Shown one piece after another: positions 1 to 10,241 of a DNA stretch of 64,000 bases. Numbering within the stretch: position 1 is the stretch's first letter; every line of letters begins with the position of its first letter. The notes beneath the pieces are model-generated. The model was not told the origin of the DNA. It did no database searches and worked only from the letters and a program-made list of their open reading frames with translations. The stretch spans positions 62,001 through 126,000 of the forward strand of contig CAIOMN010000058.1 in the NCBI GenBank assembly GCA_903859415.1, written 5' to 3'. Source of the DNA: an uncultured Methylococcaceae bacterium (GTDB lineage Bacteria; Pseudomonadota; Gammaproteobacteria; Methylococcales; Methylomonadaceae). The position numbers and the translations under genes were made by a program.

Positions 1-2540
1 CACAATGCAGGGAGTGTCGCGGGTAAGGAACAGTTTAATTCCAGCCCTTTAGGATAGGCTCGATGAGATAACAAAGCACAAACATCCTCGACCAAATCAA
101 TCAGATTGAATTCAACCTGCTCTATTTCAACTTTATCGGCTTCAAGTTTGGTCAAATCCAAAATATCGTTGATGATGTCCAGCAACGCTTCTCCAGAAGA
201 TTGGGCGGTTTTAAGATAATCTAACTGATTGGGCGACAGCATCGTGCCACCCAATAACTCCAGCATCCCTAATACACCGTTCATCGGTGTACGGATTTCA
301 TGACTCATATTCGCTAAAAAGTCTGATTTTAACTGGGTTGCTTCTTCGGCGATGTCTCTTGCTTTAACTAACTGTTCGAATACTTCATGTTCTTGAGTAA
401 TGTCATCAATGATGATGACAAATCCTTTAGTCGGATCATTGTTATCAAGGACTTTGCCGGAGAGTCGAGCCCAAAACAAGCTACCATCCTTGCGAACCAA
501 TTCCAGCTCCATACGCTCAACGAGATTTCCTTTAATCTGCTTGTAAATGTCTACACCTTTCTTGTCACAAGTCGTTTGGTCCAAGTGCCAAATGCGGGTA
601 TGTTGTCCTATGAGTTCACCAGCAGCATAACCAAAAATAGTCTCCAGCTTTTGGTTGCAGCGTTGAATGATAAATTCATTGCTAATGAGTATAATGCCCG
701 AGGTCGCTGCATCAAAAATGGCGAGTTCTTCCTTATGCGCTTTTCGTAAGGTTTCTTCTGCTTCGCAACGCGCACTGGCATCAATGTGGGTGCCGCTCAT
801 GATTAGCGGGGCGCCGCCTTCATCGCGTTGGGTGACTTTACCACGATCCGAAATCCACACCCAGTGACCGTCCTTATGGTGCATCCGTAAGTCGCATTCA
901 TAATAATCGAGTTCACCAGACAAGTGCTTTTGCATCAGTTCATTGGAACGCTTTAAATCATCCGGATGAACGAATTGCTCCCAGCTTTCCATCGTAAAGG
1001 GTACCAATTCATCCAGTTGATAACCAAAAATTTCAGCCCAACGCTCATTGAATTTCGTTTCACCCGTTTGCAGGTTCCATTCCCAGGTGCCGGCATTGGT
1101 TCCTTCAATAATATTTTGCAGATGCTTACGCTCTTCAGCCAACTGTTTCTTAATATAAAGACGCTCGGTGATATCCTGAAACACCACGACAGCTCCCTGA
1201 ATGATGCCTTCTTGATAAATTGGATGGGTTGTGTAACCGACTGGAAAGCAGCTATTATCTTTACGCCAGTAGACTTCATTGTCAAACGTTCTTACTTTGC
1301 CATCTATTAGTGTGAAATGCGTTGGACACGTTTGCCAGGGGTAAATACTTCTGTCGGCATGGCTATGATGGATCGTTTCATGCATCGGGATTCCAGTCAA
1401 TTCTTCTGGAGAATATCCCAACATTTTTGCTGCAGACGGATTCACGAAGGTAGTGCTACCATCCATGTCTATCCCAATAACGCCACTAGGTGAAGATTCC
1501 AAAAGCAAACGGTTACGCGCTTCACTTCTGATTAATTCTTGGGTAGCATCGATGGCATCCAGCTTAAAAGACACATCACTGACCAAGGTATTGATTAAGG
1601 TTATAACTTCGTCATCAAAAAAATTCACTTCCGGGTTGTACACGGTGAATACGGCGTAGATATTACCGTGCTGGAAAATCGGGAAACTAGCAATGGCATG
1701 CCAGTTATGCTCCAACGCATGGTCTCGCCAAAGAGCCATCGCAGGATTATTAGAAGTGTCATTATTTATACTGGCTTTTTGCTCACGGTAAGCCGTACCC
1801 GCTACTCCCATTCCATCGACTCTATCAGCTCGAGTTGAGATAGTCACCTGGTCGAGATAATCAAGGCCTTGTCCGTACTTAATGAGCGGTACAATGCTCT
1901 GACTATCAGGATCTTCGACACCGATCCAGGCCATAGTCATCAATCCGCTTTCAATCGGTATTCGGCAGAGATTATCCAGTAATTGTTGCGCATCGGTTGC
2001 ATAGAGGATCTGCTCATTAAGAGTCGTGAGATTTTTATAAAACTCTTTGAGTTTTACCATATGCGCTTCAGTCAGTATTTTTTTGGTAATATCTTCAAGA
2101 GTTGAAATGATATATTCCGCTTTGCTATCAGATTGCCGCACGCATCGTGTTTCAACCATAGCAAATATTACCTGGCCATTCTTACGGATAAAGCGATTCT
2201 GAAACGCATAGTGATTAATTTCACCCTGCAACAACTGATGATACTGAGTATTGCTTAACAGATCATCAGGGTGTAATAAACCCTGCCACGTCATATTGAT
2301 AAGCTCTTCTCGGGTATAACCCAATAGCTGACAAAATCGGTCGTTAACTCTTAGAAATTGATTGGTTTCAGGGATTATAATGGCCATACCAATAAAAGGC
2401 AGCTCATAAAACTGTTGTAATAATTGATCTGATTTGGACTTCTCTGCCTTAAGAGTGAAACGCTGTGTTATCTTTTGCTGGCGAAATAAATAAAACAAAA
2501 CGACCATCATTCCAACGATGGCAACACATAGAATACCCAT
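1..2540 (-). CDS. Multi-PAS/GAF sensor histidine kinase, partial (runs off left edge)
   Basis: Minus-strand frame from ATG at 2540: [22 protein letters not shown]... (TM), PAS (…[21 protein letters not shown]), further PAS/PAC motifs, and H-box [26 protein letters not shown] at about 240-310. The frame was checked at position 1, at the H-box and at 2540 and is the same. Absent from the ORF track because it has no stop in the window. Confidence 0.85.
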   Translation of the reverse strand, partial: MGILCVAIVGMMVVLFYLFRQQKITQRFTLKAEKSKSDQLLQQFYELPFIGMAIIIPETNQFLRVNDRFCQLLGYTREELINMTWQGLLHPDDLLSNTQYHQLLQGEINHYAFQNRFIRKNGQVIFAMVETRCVRQSDSKAEYIISTLEDITKKILTEAHMVKLKEFYKNLTTLNEQILYATDAQQLLDNLCRIPIESGLMTMAWIGVEDPDSQSIVPLIKYGQGLDYLDQVTISTRADRVDGMGVAGTAYREQKASINNDTSNNPAMALWRDHALEHNWHAIASFPIFQHGNIYAVFTVYNPEVNFFDDEVITLINTLVSDVSFKLDAIDATQELIRSEARNRLLLESSPSGVIGIDMDGSTTFVNPSAAKMLGYSPEELTGIPMHETIHHSHADRSIYPWQTCPTHFTLIDGKVRTFDNEVYWRKDNSCFPVGYTTHPIYQEGIIQGAVVVFQDITERLYIKKQLAEERKHLQNIIEGTNAGTWEWNLQTGETKFNERWAEIFGYQLDELVPFTMESWEQFVHPDDLKRSNELMQKHLSGELDYYECDLRMHHKDGHWVWISDRGKVTQRDEGGAPLIMSGTHIDASARCEAEETLRKAHKEELAIFDAATSGIILISNEFIIQRCNQKLETIFGYAAGELIGQHTRIWHLDQTTCDKKGVDIYKQIKGNLVERMELELVRKDGSLFWARLSGKVLDNNDPTKGFVIIIDDITQEHEVFEQLVKARDIAEEATQLKSDFLANMSHEIRTPMNGVLGMLELLGGTMLSPNQLDYLKTAQSSGEALLDIINDILDLTKLEADKVEIEQVEFNLIDLVEDVCALLSHRAYPKGLELNCSLPATLPAL

Positions 2541-2543
2541 GAT

Positions 2544-3434
2544 CTAGCCCAGCAAGCTCCACATAGGAGCCAAGACTTCCTCCCGATCAATTTTAACTTC
2601 CAGTCGCCACTGAGTACCTTCAATCGGACTATAACCACACAGAACTTTCACACCACGATAGTCAACACCCTGCACGAATCCCAATTTATCAGCAGCCACT
2701 GCAATCACTGCAGGCAGCGTTGATTGGCTCAAAGACTGTCGCAAGTTTAACGCACTGTTTTTGTTAAACCGCAACTCATTCATATAAAGAACCGAATCGC
2801 CATCCTGCCTGACTAACAAGCTCTCAGCACTCTTACTCGGAACCGGCCAGGATTGGATCATCGGATAAAAAAATCGATTGGGATCGATCCGCAACACAAT
2901 AAAAGCAATAACCGGCCCTTCTGCCACTGGACCACCTAAAATAGGCACTACCCAATCCATATGAATATGACCATTTTCTTCCCGGTACAGATCAGTATGC
3001 TCTGTTTCCTTGTTAGTGATAACATGAGGAAACAATGTTTGTACCGCAGAGGAAACATCCAGTTGATTACCTAGACCGAATAAAAGTTTACCTTGCGTAT
3101 CCACTAACAAGACACTTTCATAATCATAGCTCCTCTTAAGTGAGCCAAACCGCTTTAACAGGGCACGATTTATAAATGAATCGTTTGGATGCTTTATGAA
3201 TTGTTGGATACCTTGTGCTAAATAAACTGATTCTTCTAAAGAATTGCCGTCACCTTGTCTTTCTCTTAACCAGCTCTCAATCTGCCCGGTCTTAAGCCGG
3301 AGAATACTTTCCAGATTGTTGTTGGATTCCTGTTCAACTGCCGGGATACGGATCGCAAGGTACGTGACGCTGACTAATATCGGCAACATTAGCAACAGAA
3401 AGAAAATTTCAAAGTTGTAATATTTATTCTTCAT
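2544..3434 (-). CDS. N-terminal periplasmic sensor portion of the same histidine kinase, separated by an in-frame TAG
   Basis: 296 aa with an N-terminal TM and extracytoplasmic sensor-like region. The stop codon TAG (2544-2546) is in frame with the downstream kinase ATG (2538-2540). Confidence 0.7.
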   Translation of the reverse strand: MKNKYYNFEIFFLLLMLPILVSVTYLAIRIPAVEQESNNNLESILRLKTGQIESWLRERQGDGNSLEESVYLAQGIQQFIKHPNDSFINRALLKRFGSLKRSYDYESVLLVDTQGKLLFGLGNQLDVSSAVQTLFPHVITNKETEHTDLYREENGHIHMDWVVPILGGPVAEGPVIAFIVLRIDPNRFFYPMIQSWPVPSKSAESLLVRQDGDSVLYMNELRFNKNSALNLRQSLSQSTLPAVIAVAADKLGFVQGVDYRGVKVLCGYSPIEGTQWRLEVKIDREEVLAPMWSLLG

Positions 3435-3598
3435 TGATAATTGATTTAGCTATTGATAGCTGTTTCTGAAAGATTCAAATTGATCGCACTGTTTATGCTA
3501 GAGCGAGGTGGTTGAAAGTATGTCGTATGTGCTAAACAATACCAGAAATATTCTTATTTAAATATTTTAATCGAATGTACTCAATGTCACCGATTAGA

Positions 3599-3647
3599 TT
3601 TGTAACAGTATGTAACAAATACTGAATTTGTTACATACTGTTACAAA
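3599..3647. repeat. Perfect inverted repeat, 22-nt arms, 5-nt loop
   Basis: TTTGTAACAGTATGTAACAAAT-ACTGA-ATTTGTTACATACTGTTACAAA. Confidence 0.95.
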
Positions 3648-3698
3648 AATGTCGGAGTCAGGCAATCTAAAGCAATGACTGTCAAATAGCTAGACTCA

Positions 3699-4388
3699 TC
3701 ACCCGCCCACTGACATACTCATCACGTCACTCCATTGCCCAACCTGTTCATCATGTAATAAATAGATGGCTTTATATTGCCACGTTTGACTTTTGCCAGG
3801 TACTGGAAGTGGCCATTTATCCATCGTGTTGGGTTCGGTATTGATGGTTAAAAAGCCAAAATTATTGCCATCACCCCGATCCACCCAAATTTCTATCGCA
3901 GCTGCATTACCTTTGGTCCAGACAATAATCGGATGACCGGCTTGATTCTGGGTACTTAAAATAGGTTTCCAGGCGCTAGGATCAATAACATGTGCTGACC
4001 CGATTAACCATAAATCTTTACCAATGGCATCGGTGTAGTTTTTATTCGCTTTAATCAGCCCGACCATCGCTGATAAGCGGGGTACAATACCCGGGTTAAC
4101 CGCAGAGGGAATGGGTTGAGCCAACGCGGGTGGCACCGGCCAGCCCGCTGCGCCACTGGTGCCATCACGGAGTTGATTTTTATAGTTCGTCCAGCTTTGA
4201 GAGTAGGCTTGCATATCGCTGGTACTCTGAAGGGCATAACGGAAACTGGCGCTATCGGCATTCAGTAAATTCAAATCGTCAGCAGTCATATTAAGCAAGG
4301 TGGCATACTGCGGTAAGGCAGTGCTCAGATGATTAAGCAAGTCAGCTTTACCGCTATCGGTACTCGGCATAAATGTAATTGTGCTCAT
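3699..4388 (-). CDS. Conserved hypothetical protein (229 aa)
   Basis: Intact ORF with balanced composition; no confident family recognised. Confidence 0.75.
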   Translation of the reverse strand: MSTITFMPSTDSGKADLLNHLSTALPQYATLLNMTADDLNLLNADSASFRYALQSTSDMQAYSQSWTNYKNQLRDGTSGAAGWPVPPALAQPIPSAVNPGIVPRLSAMVGLIKANKNYTDAIGKDLWLIGSAHVIDPSAWKPILSTQNQAGHPIIVWTKGNAAAIEIWVDRGDGNNFGFLTINTEPNTMDKWPLPVPGKSQTWQYKAIYLLHDEQVGQWSDVMSMSVGG

Positions 4389-4673
4389 ACTGGTTTGGTT
4401 CCTTTCTAATGATCAATTTAAGAGGTGATGCAGAACTGACTCAACACTCTGCAAGGGTTTTTTAGCGTCCTGCTGTTATTAAAATGCATCTAGCCGAAAC
4501 GATGAATCACTGGCCCACGCTATAACTCAGTTTGAACAAGCTTTTTGAGAGCTAGAAAGTCATGGAGCTATAAAAATGATGACTTTTGACCAATATAATA
4601 GATACTTTGGAGTACTAACGCGTTATGGCGAAGTACTGCAAAAGACCGATGGATAGGTAGAAAAGGTTGGGCT

Positions 4674-4993
4674 AGCGCTAGCCGAAGTGATTTGAGCGCT
4701 AGCCCACCCTGTTTTAGTGCTGGAATACTACTGGATAGCGCTAGGTTGTCATAAAAGTAGAAATTTTTGTGATTATCTAGCGGTTAAATAGCCTGTTCAA
4801 GCACTCTAAACTGTTTCCTCAGTGGCGAGTAAGGCCGATTGCTGTACTGTTTGACCCCTTCAGAGACTAGCCAGCATACGCTTAGCGCTCGGTCAGGTTG
4901 CGCCAGCGCTCGGCAGGCTACTGCTAGCGCTAAGCTATGAGGGTTTAAACTAATTTATGATTGCTGATCGCTAGCGAGTGTTGAGCGAGCGCT
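4674..4993. repeat. Cluster of seven AGCGCT palindromes in non-coding DNA
   Basis: AGCGCT at 4674, 4695, 4737, 4884, 4905, 4926 and 4988, often within GCTAGCGCTAGC-like contexts. Confidence 0.9.
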
Positions 4994-5195
4994 GCTTAAC
5001 AGTAAAAAATCAGTTGACTCATTGAGGTTGGTGCTAACTCAGGAGGCTTGACTAGAACTATAAACCTATTTACACAAACCGCAAGATAAATACTGTATTT
5101 ATTTAATAGCTCTGCCAAGCTGTTTTCATGTCTTTGAATTTATGGAATTTAAAGAAGACTTTCATTTAGGATTTGAATCGCTTAAAAAGATTCAT

Positions 5196-7889
5196 TTACA
5201 TCAGTTTTAGCTTGTTTATCGCATCTGCTAAGCGCTCTGCGCCGTATATGGGATTATTATCAAATACCATCATATACTTAAATTTAGCACCGGCCTTGGA
5301 CTCCCAAAGTTTACCCAGCTGAAGTTTTAGCTCTGAATCAGAGTTATCCCTATCATCGCCTTTAGTTTCTATAATAATGATTTTGCCACTCTCGGTTTTG
5401 ACAATAAAATCAGGATAATGGTTGATAAAGCCATTAATCCTAAAACCTTTGCCTTTGGAAAGATTTCTGTGCCACCAGATAATATTTTCAAGATTAGCAA
5501 ACTCATTAATCACTCTGGCCTCAAAAATCCCCATTGAGGCTTCAGTACTATAAAGACTCTTAGGTATATCCGGTGCGTTGGCGGAGGGTGTAATGATTTC
5601 CGGCAAAGTAAAATGTGGTTGAATGCCGATAGTATCAACATCAAGAAAATCAATAAACGTTTTCTGAGCATGGATACCCGATAGAGTGTTGATTTTTTGT
5701 TTTATTTTCCTGACATAGTAAATGTCCCGTTCCAGTGCATCGTGTATCTGGTTGTCACTAAACGAGTCGGTAATTCGACTGATGTAACTTTTTATTTCCG
5801 GTTCAGAAATTGGATACATATTACCAATGAGCATGGTTAGTCGGGCATTTAAGTTCATCAACCGACTCTCCCGATCACCTTTTAAAATGATCTGGTTGTA
5901 TTTCTTTCGTTCCTCTGGCTTGGCTTTAAAGGGTGTGATTTTATATTCGCCTTCATCCACATATTCAAGGTCAAGTCGATATAATTCGGTTTCAACATCT
6001 TCAAAGTTGATAGTGGCATCTGCCTTGCCGAGATTAAATGCTTTTAATAATAAATCCTTCTCAAACAGTTGAGTGGTTTCGTCTTCAATCCAGCCTTGGG
6101 GTTCGACATGAATAAAAAACTGAGGTATTTTCAATGCTAAGGCATCGTCTCTAAAATTACCTTTAAGCTTATGTTTGTTCATTTTATCTTCCAGCTCAAT
6201 CGGAATATCAACATTCAATGCCTCTCGGGCTTGTTCTTCGTAGGTCTTCGTGGCAATAATGGCTTGCCTAGTTAATTCGTCAATCGCTATTTCACTGGTG
6301 GTTCGATTATCATTCTGGGTGTTATTTTCAGCATTGACGACTGCATTGATTATTGCTGGATTAATCACAAGCTCAGTTACATCGTAACTCGCTTGATTTT
6401 CAACGGAGTTATTTTCGTTAATCTGGTTTGGTAAGGCTATCGGTGGATTTTCTTGCTCATCACCGTTGTCTATTGTGAATAGATCATTGGTCTCAGGCGA
6501 ATGATTATCTTCTGTGATGATATGTGTAGTGACGCGATAATCTTTGTCAGAAAACCCGGCCCGATTAAGGCCCTTAACAATATTTTGCAAAGTTGCACTA
6601 AACAATGCGGAGGCCGTAAAGACATAACTGGTATTTAACAACTCATGACCGTGTTGTTGAACATGGGGCATACGCAGTATTCGACCCAGAATTTGTTCGA
6701 CATCAACTGCAGAGGACTTATCAGCGAGGGAGGCCAGAATATAAGCAAATGGACAATCCCAACCTTCTTTAAGTGCATTGATCGTAATGATGTAGCGTAC
6801 CGGACAATCGCGGCTCATTAGATCCAGGCCTTTTAGCTCATTGATGTCCGCTGTTTTGATTTTAATCTGTGCTTCTGGAATACCGGAATTAATTAACTGC
6901 TCTTTGGTTTTCTCAAAGGTAGTCTTGTCTTCACCGGAACGGGGTTGAGCCTGAAATAACACGATAGGGCGAATGTATTTTCCACCAGCCGCCTCCTCTT
7001 TAATGGCGATATCTTCCAGTCGTTTACGCATTAAGATAGCGCTTTCAATGGCTTCATTACGACTGGGCTGGTTTGAAACAATCACTGGCAGTTTAACCAT
7101 GTGCTGTTTTTTAAGTGCCATCGCATCGACATAGCTGATGATGTTACTGTTATTTCTGGGGGTTGCGGTTAGATCAAAAATAAAATGCGGATTGAGATTA
7201 ACCAGCATTTCTACCGAAAGCTCAGTTTCGGCATTATGACTTTCATCAACAATGACAATCGGCTCCAGTCCACGAATCACGTTGATTAACGCTGTCGGGT
7301 CGTAGCCAGGTAATAAGACGGCCTGTTCTTCCGTCTCATTGATGGCAAAAGAAGCGAGATACGCATTGTCCTGAAAGATTTTACGGTCTTCTTTGTTCTT
7401 GGCTTTTAGGCTACCAAAGCTCATCACAATAATAGACAGTTGCTCACTGACCGTATCAGCCGAAAATCCAGCACCCATGAGTAGATCACGTTTTTCAAAT
7501 ACCGCCACACGATTACTGAAAAGCTGGTTAAGCCTTCGACGGTAGGGGTGTTCTGGATTGTCTAAATTACGAACGGTTTGTTCAAGAATGGACAGGGACG
7601 GCACTAACCAAACGACCAATTTACTCCGTTCTGGATGATGAACGGCGAGTGCGTCAAAAATGGCTTTAATGGCATTCACTGCAATAAAGGTTTTACCGCC
7701 CGCTGTGGGTACTTTGGCGCAGACATGGGGGATACCGGGTACATTATTTTTATAAGGTGCAATGCCTGTTACACCTTTTTCATGCCAGTAAGCTTTAAAA
7801 GCAGTGCCTGGGCTGGTATGAATAACCAGTTCCGCTAAATACTCATCCAAATTATCAATGACGCGCTGTTGGTAATCTTTTAATTCCAT
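5196..7889 (-). CDS. Type III restriction enzyme Res subunit-like helicase/nuclease
   Basis: Walker A PTAGGKT, DESH box (IVIVDESHNAE), helicase C region, C-terminal PDFIVKTESGKIIIIETKG (PD-(D/E)XK-like); paired with the mod-like gene upstream. Confidence 0.85.
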   Translation of the reverse strand: MELKDYQQRVIDNLDEYLAELVIHTSPGTAFKAYWHEKGVTGIAPYKNNVPGIPHVCAKVPTAGGKTFIAVNAIKAIFDALAVHHPERSKLVVWLVPSLSILEQTVRNLDNPEHPYRRRLNQLFSNRVAVFEKRDLLMGAGFSADTVSEQLSIIVMSFGSLKAKNKEDRKIFQDNAYLASFAINETEEQAVLLPGYDPTALINVIRGLEPIVIVDESHNAETELSVEMLVNLNPHFIFDLTATPRNNSNIISYVDAMALKKQHMVKLPVIVSNQPSRNEAIESAILMRKRLEDIAIKEEAAGGKYIRPIVLFQAQPRSGEDKTTFEKTKEQLINSGIPEAQIKIKTADINELKGLDLMSRDCPVRYIITINALKEGWDCPFAYILASLADKSSAVDVEQILGRILRMPHVQQHGHELLNTSYVFTASALFSATLQNIVKGLNRAGFSDKDYRVTTHIITEDNHSPETNDLFTIDNGDEQENPPIALPNQINENNSVENQASYDVTELVINPAIINAVVNAENNTQNDNRTTSEIAIDELTRQAIIATKTYEEQAREALNVDIPIELEDKMNKHKLKGNFRDDALALKIPQFFIHVEPQGWIEDETTQLFEKDLLLKAFNLGKADATINFEDVETELYRLDLEYVDEGEYKITPFKAKPEERKKYNQIILKGDRESRLMNLNARLTMLIGNMYPISEPEIKSYISRITDSFSDNQIHDALERDIYYVRKIKQKINTLSGIHAQKTFIDFLDVDTIGIQPHFTLPEIITPSANAPDIPKSLYSTEASMGIFEARVINEFANLENIIWWHRNLSKGKGFRINGFINHYPDFIVKTESGKIIIIETKGDDRDNSDSELKLQLGKLWESKAGAKFKYMMVFDNNPIYGAERLADAINKLKLM

Positions 7890-7921
7890 ATTGAGACTTT
7901 TTAGTTAATGACAAACAATAA

Positions 7922-8002
7922 GTAGCCTCGATGAAACGCAGTGGAATCGAGGATGTCGGAGTGCTGTAAATCCTCGATTCCGCTTTGCTACATCGAGGCT
8001 AC
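7922..8002. repeat. Imperfect palindromic REP-like element
   Basis: GTAGCCTCGATGAAACGCAGTGGAATCGAGGAT ... ATCCTCGATTCCGCTTTGCTACATCGAGGCTAC (33-nt imperfect inverted arms). Confidence 0.8.
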
Positions 8003-8055
8003 GGACTGGCTTTAGTCCACGGCGCTCTAGGCCAGATACAGTTTTAACGTGGTGA

Positions 8056-8283
8056 CTAAATACATTCCTTATCCTCTTCATTACGCAATGTTTTGTAATC
8101 GTAGTCTTCACTAATGCCGCCTGCACCATAAAGTTCTAGCAGTCTTGATATTTTATGTGATTCTTTATGATGGTTAATAAACTCGTGCAATGCCAGTTCG
8201 ATGACTTGGCTTTGATTGTCGATATTAGCTAACTTGGCGGCTTGTTCAAGCAGGCTGTCATCAATGGTAATGGTGGTTTGCAT
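8056..8283 (-). CDS. VapB-like (ribbon-helix-helix, DUF2191-type) antitoxin, apparently orphan
   Basis: MQTTITIDDSLLEQAAKLANIDNQSQVIELALHEFINHH... with C-terminal YDYKTLRNEE; no toxin ORF follows. Confidence 0.7.
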   Translation of the reverse strand: MQTTITIDDSLLEQAAKLANIDNQSQVIELALHEFINHHKESHKISRLLELYGAGGISEDYDYKTLRNEEDKECI

Positions 8284-8301
8284 GGTGTCTGTGCTCCTAA
8301 A

Positions 8302-9909
8302 TTAAAAGCGGGTAATATCGCGGGGTATTTTCTTAAAGATAATACCGTATTGAGTCATGAACTCTTTAGTTAACAGGCATTTGTCGGCATAGATGATAGC
8401 TGTGCCGGGCTTGGCTGCACCAAACTTTAAGGTGTTTAAAAAGTCCAGATCAAGACAGGTTACTTCATTGGGTTCGTAGTAGAATAACCAGGCTGTATCG
8501 CTATTGAGGCCCATCAAATAAGGCGTGTAGGTATTATCTTGCGGTGTTTGGTCTGCATTTGGAATGCCTTCACTATAAGCCACATAATGACGGATGACTT
8601 CAATACCGACTGCTTCGTTTAGGGTATCGTCAGGGTTAAAAATTGCTTCGCCGATGGTGTAATAATCAAAGCTACCACCGAGCCCAGCGACTTTTTTAGT
8701 GCCTTCACCGTAGCCGGATATGACGCGGCGTACACGTTCGGCGGTGATGGTATCGGCGTAGTCTTCCATTTCAACCAGGATAAAGCGGCGATTGCCACCG
8801 TCTTGGGCATTTAGATCAAGGGTTGCATGAGCAGTTGTGCCACTGCCTGCGAAAGAGTCCAGTATAATGGCTTGTTTATCAGTGGCGATTTGTAAAATAC
8901 GTTTAATTAAACTAGGCGGCTTAGGTGTCTCAAAAGGTGTCTTAGATTCAGGAAAAATTCTTTTTAAGATTTGTTTAGAATCTTGATTGTTTCCTACTTC
9001 AGTATGCTTCCATATTGTTAATGGAACTATACCTTCTTGGACATCGGTCAAAAATCTTTTGAGCCTAGGAACTCCATCTCCTTTTTGACCAAACCAAATC
9101 CTATTATCTTGTACAAGTACATTAAAATTCTCCTCGGATGTCGCCCAGCATCTACCATCTGTAGGACTAACTTTTCTTCCTGAAGGCGTTATGATTTCAT
9201 AATCATAATCTTTAGAATAAGTTTTAACAGTAAAATTATCTGATGCCCATACGCCCCTTGAGTCTTTATCTATATTTTTATACCTATCGTTTTGTATTTC
9301 AGTTCTTGGTAAAAAGTTTCTATTCCATAAAGTTTTATTTTTAGCATAAGTCACTATGAAATCATGATTATCTGAAAAATACTTTGCGTCATTTTGAGGG
9401 TTAAACTTTTTTTCCCAAATAACATTATTGATAAAATTCGCACCACCAAAAATCTCATCACAAATTAACTTTAAATTGGCCTGTTCATTATCATCAATAG
9501 ATATAAAAATAACCCCATCTTTAGCCAACAAACGATGCAACAACTTCAGCCGTGGATACATCATGCACAACCATTTGTCATGACGTGATAAATCCTCACC
9601 CTCTTTGCCAACCACCTGGCCTAGCCACTTCTTGATTTTAGGATCATTGACAGCATCGTTATAAGCCCAGCCCTCATTGCCGGTGTTATAAGGGGGATCA
9701 ATATAAATACAATTAACTTTACCCTCAAACTCAGGTAACAGGCTTTTTAATGCTTCCAGGTTGTCGCCATGAATAATCCGGTTGCCTGTACTATTAATCG
9801 GTGAACCCTCCGGCGCATCAAAATGACTTTCATGGCGTAATACTTTAAACGGTACGTCATGATGATGGTTGACCACCTTGTCTTTCCCGACCCAGGTAAG
9901 TGTTGGCAT
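8302..9909 (-). CDS. Type III R-M DNA (adenine-N6) methyltransferase, Mod subunit
   Basis: CIYIDPPYNTGNEGWAY (DPPY) followed by ILDSFAGSGTTAHA (FxGxG), beta-class order; adjacent to the Res-like gene. Confidence 0.9.
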   Translation of the reverse strand: MPTLTWVGKDKVVNHHHDVPFKVLRHESHFDAPEGSPINSTGNRIIHGDNLEALKSLLPEFEGKVNCIYIDPPYNTGNEGWAYNDAVNDPKIKKWLGQVVGKEGEDLSRHDKWLCMMYPRLKLLHRLLAKDGVIFISIDDNEQANLKLICDEIFGGANFINNVIWEKKFNPQNDAKYFSDNHDFIVTYAKNKTLWNRNFLPRTEIQNDRYKNIDKDSRGVWASDNFTVKTYSKDYDYEIITPSGRKVSPTDGRCWATSEENFNVLVQDNRIWFGQKGDGVPRLKRFLTDVQEGIVPLTIWKHTEVGNNQDSKQILKRIFPESKTPFETPKPPSLIKRILQIATDKQAIILDSFAGSGTTAHATLDLNAQDGGNRRFILVEMEDYADTITAERVRRVISGYGEGTKKVAGLGGSFDYYTIGEAIFNPDDTLNEAVGIEVIRHYVAYSEGIPNADQTPQDNTYTPYLMGLNSDTAWLFYYEPNEVTCLDLDFLNTLKFGAAKPGTAIIYADKCLLTKEFMTQYGIIFKKIPRDITRF

Positions 9910-10139
9910 GGATGATTTGTTCCTATAAAAATATTATAGGTACATTATAGTGTATCTTTGCCTCCAAGATTGCTTCCAACCCAGCACATCGAAAAGTCAG
10001 TTCTAAATTGAGTGCTCAAAGCCCCTTGTTAACGGATATTGTTCGAGAGGAGGGCGCAAAGTATCCTATGTGAGATGTGTTTTGTTTTTAATTGAAAAAC
10101 ACAACAAAGCTGTTATAGTTGAGTACGAATTAAAGACAG

Positions 10140-10241
10140 ATGAAAAAATGGCTAGAACAACAAGGCGCAACTTTTCTGCCCGGTAAAGGTTCGCACTTAA
10201 AAGTATTTTTGAATGGCAAGCAAACCACGTTAGTTTTTTGA
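10140..10241 (+). pseudogene. Truncated HicA-like toxin remnant
   Basis: Translation MKKWLEQQGATFLPGKGSHLKVFLNGKQTTLVF*; the GKGSHLKV core is HicA-like, but the C-terminal half and hicB are absent. Confidence 0.6.

Noticed and set aside
387-1659. Plus-strand ORFs (387-749, 667-867, 966-1310, 1453-1659) and minus ORF 953-1285
   Set aside because: They overlap, in antisense or another frame, the continuous minus-strand PAS/histidine kinase frame (1-2540), whose motifs are clear.
4055-4261. 68-aa minus ORF
   Set aside because: Alternate-frame ORF inside the 229-aa hypothetical gene.
7905-8129. 74-aa minus ORF
   Set aside because: Overlaps the antitoxin ORF and the REP-like palindrome; translation is low-quality. 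Not the missing toxin.
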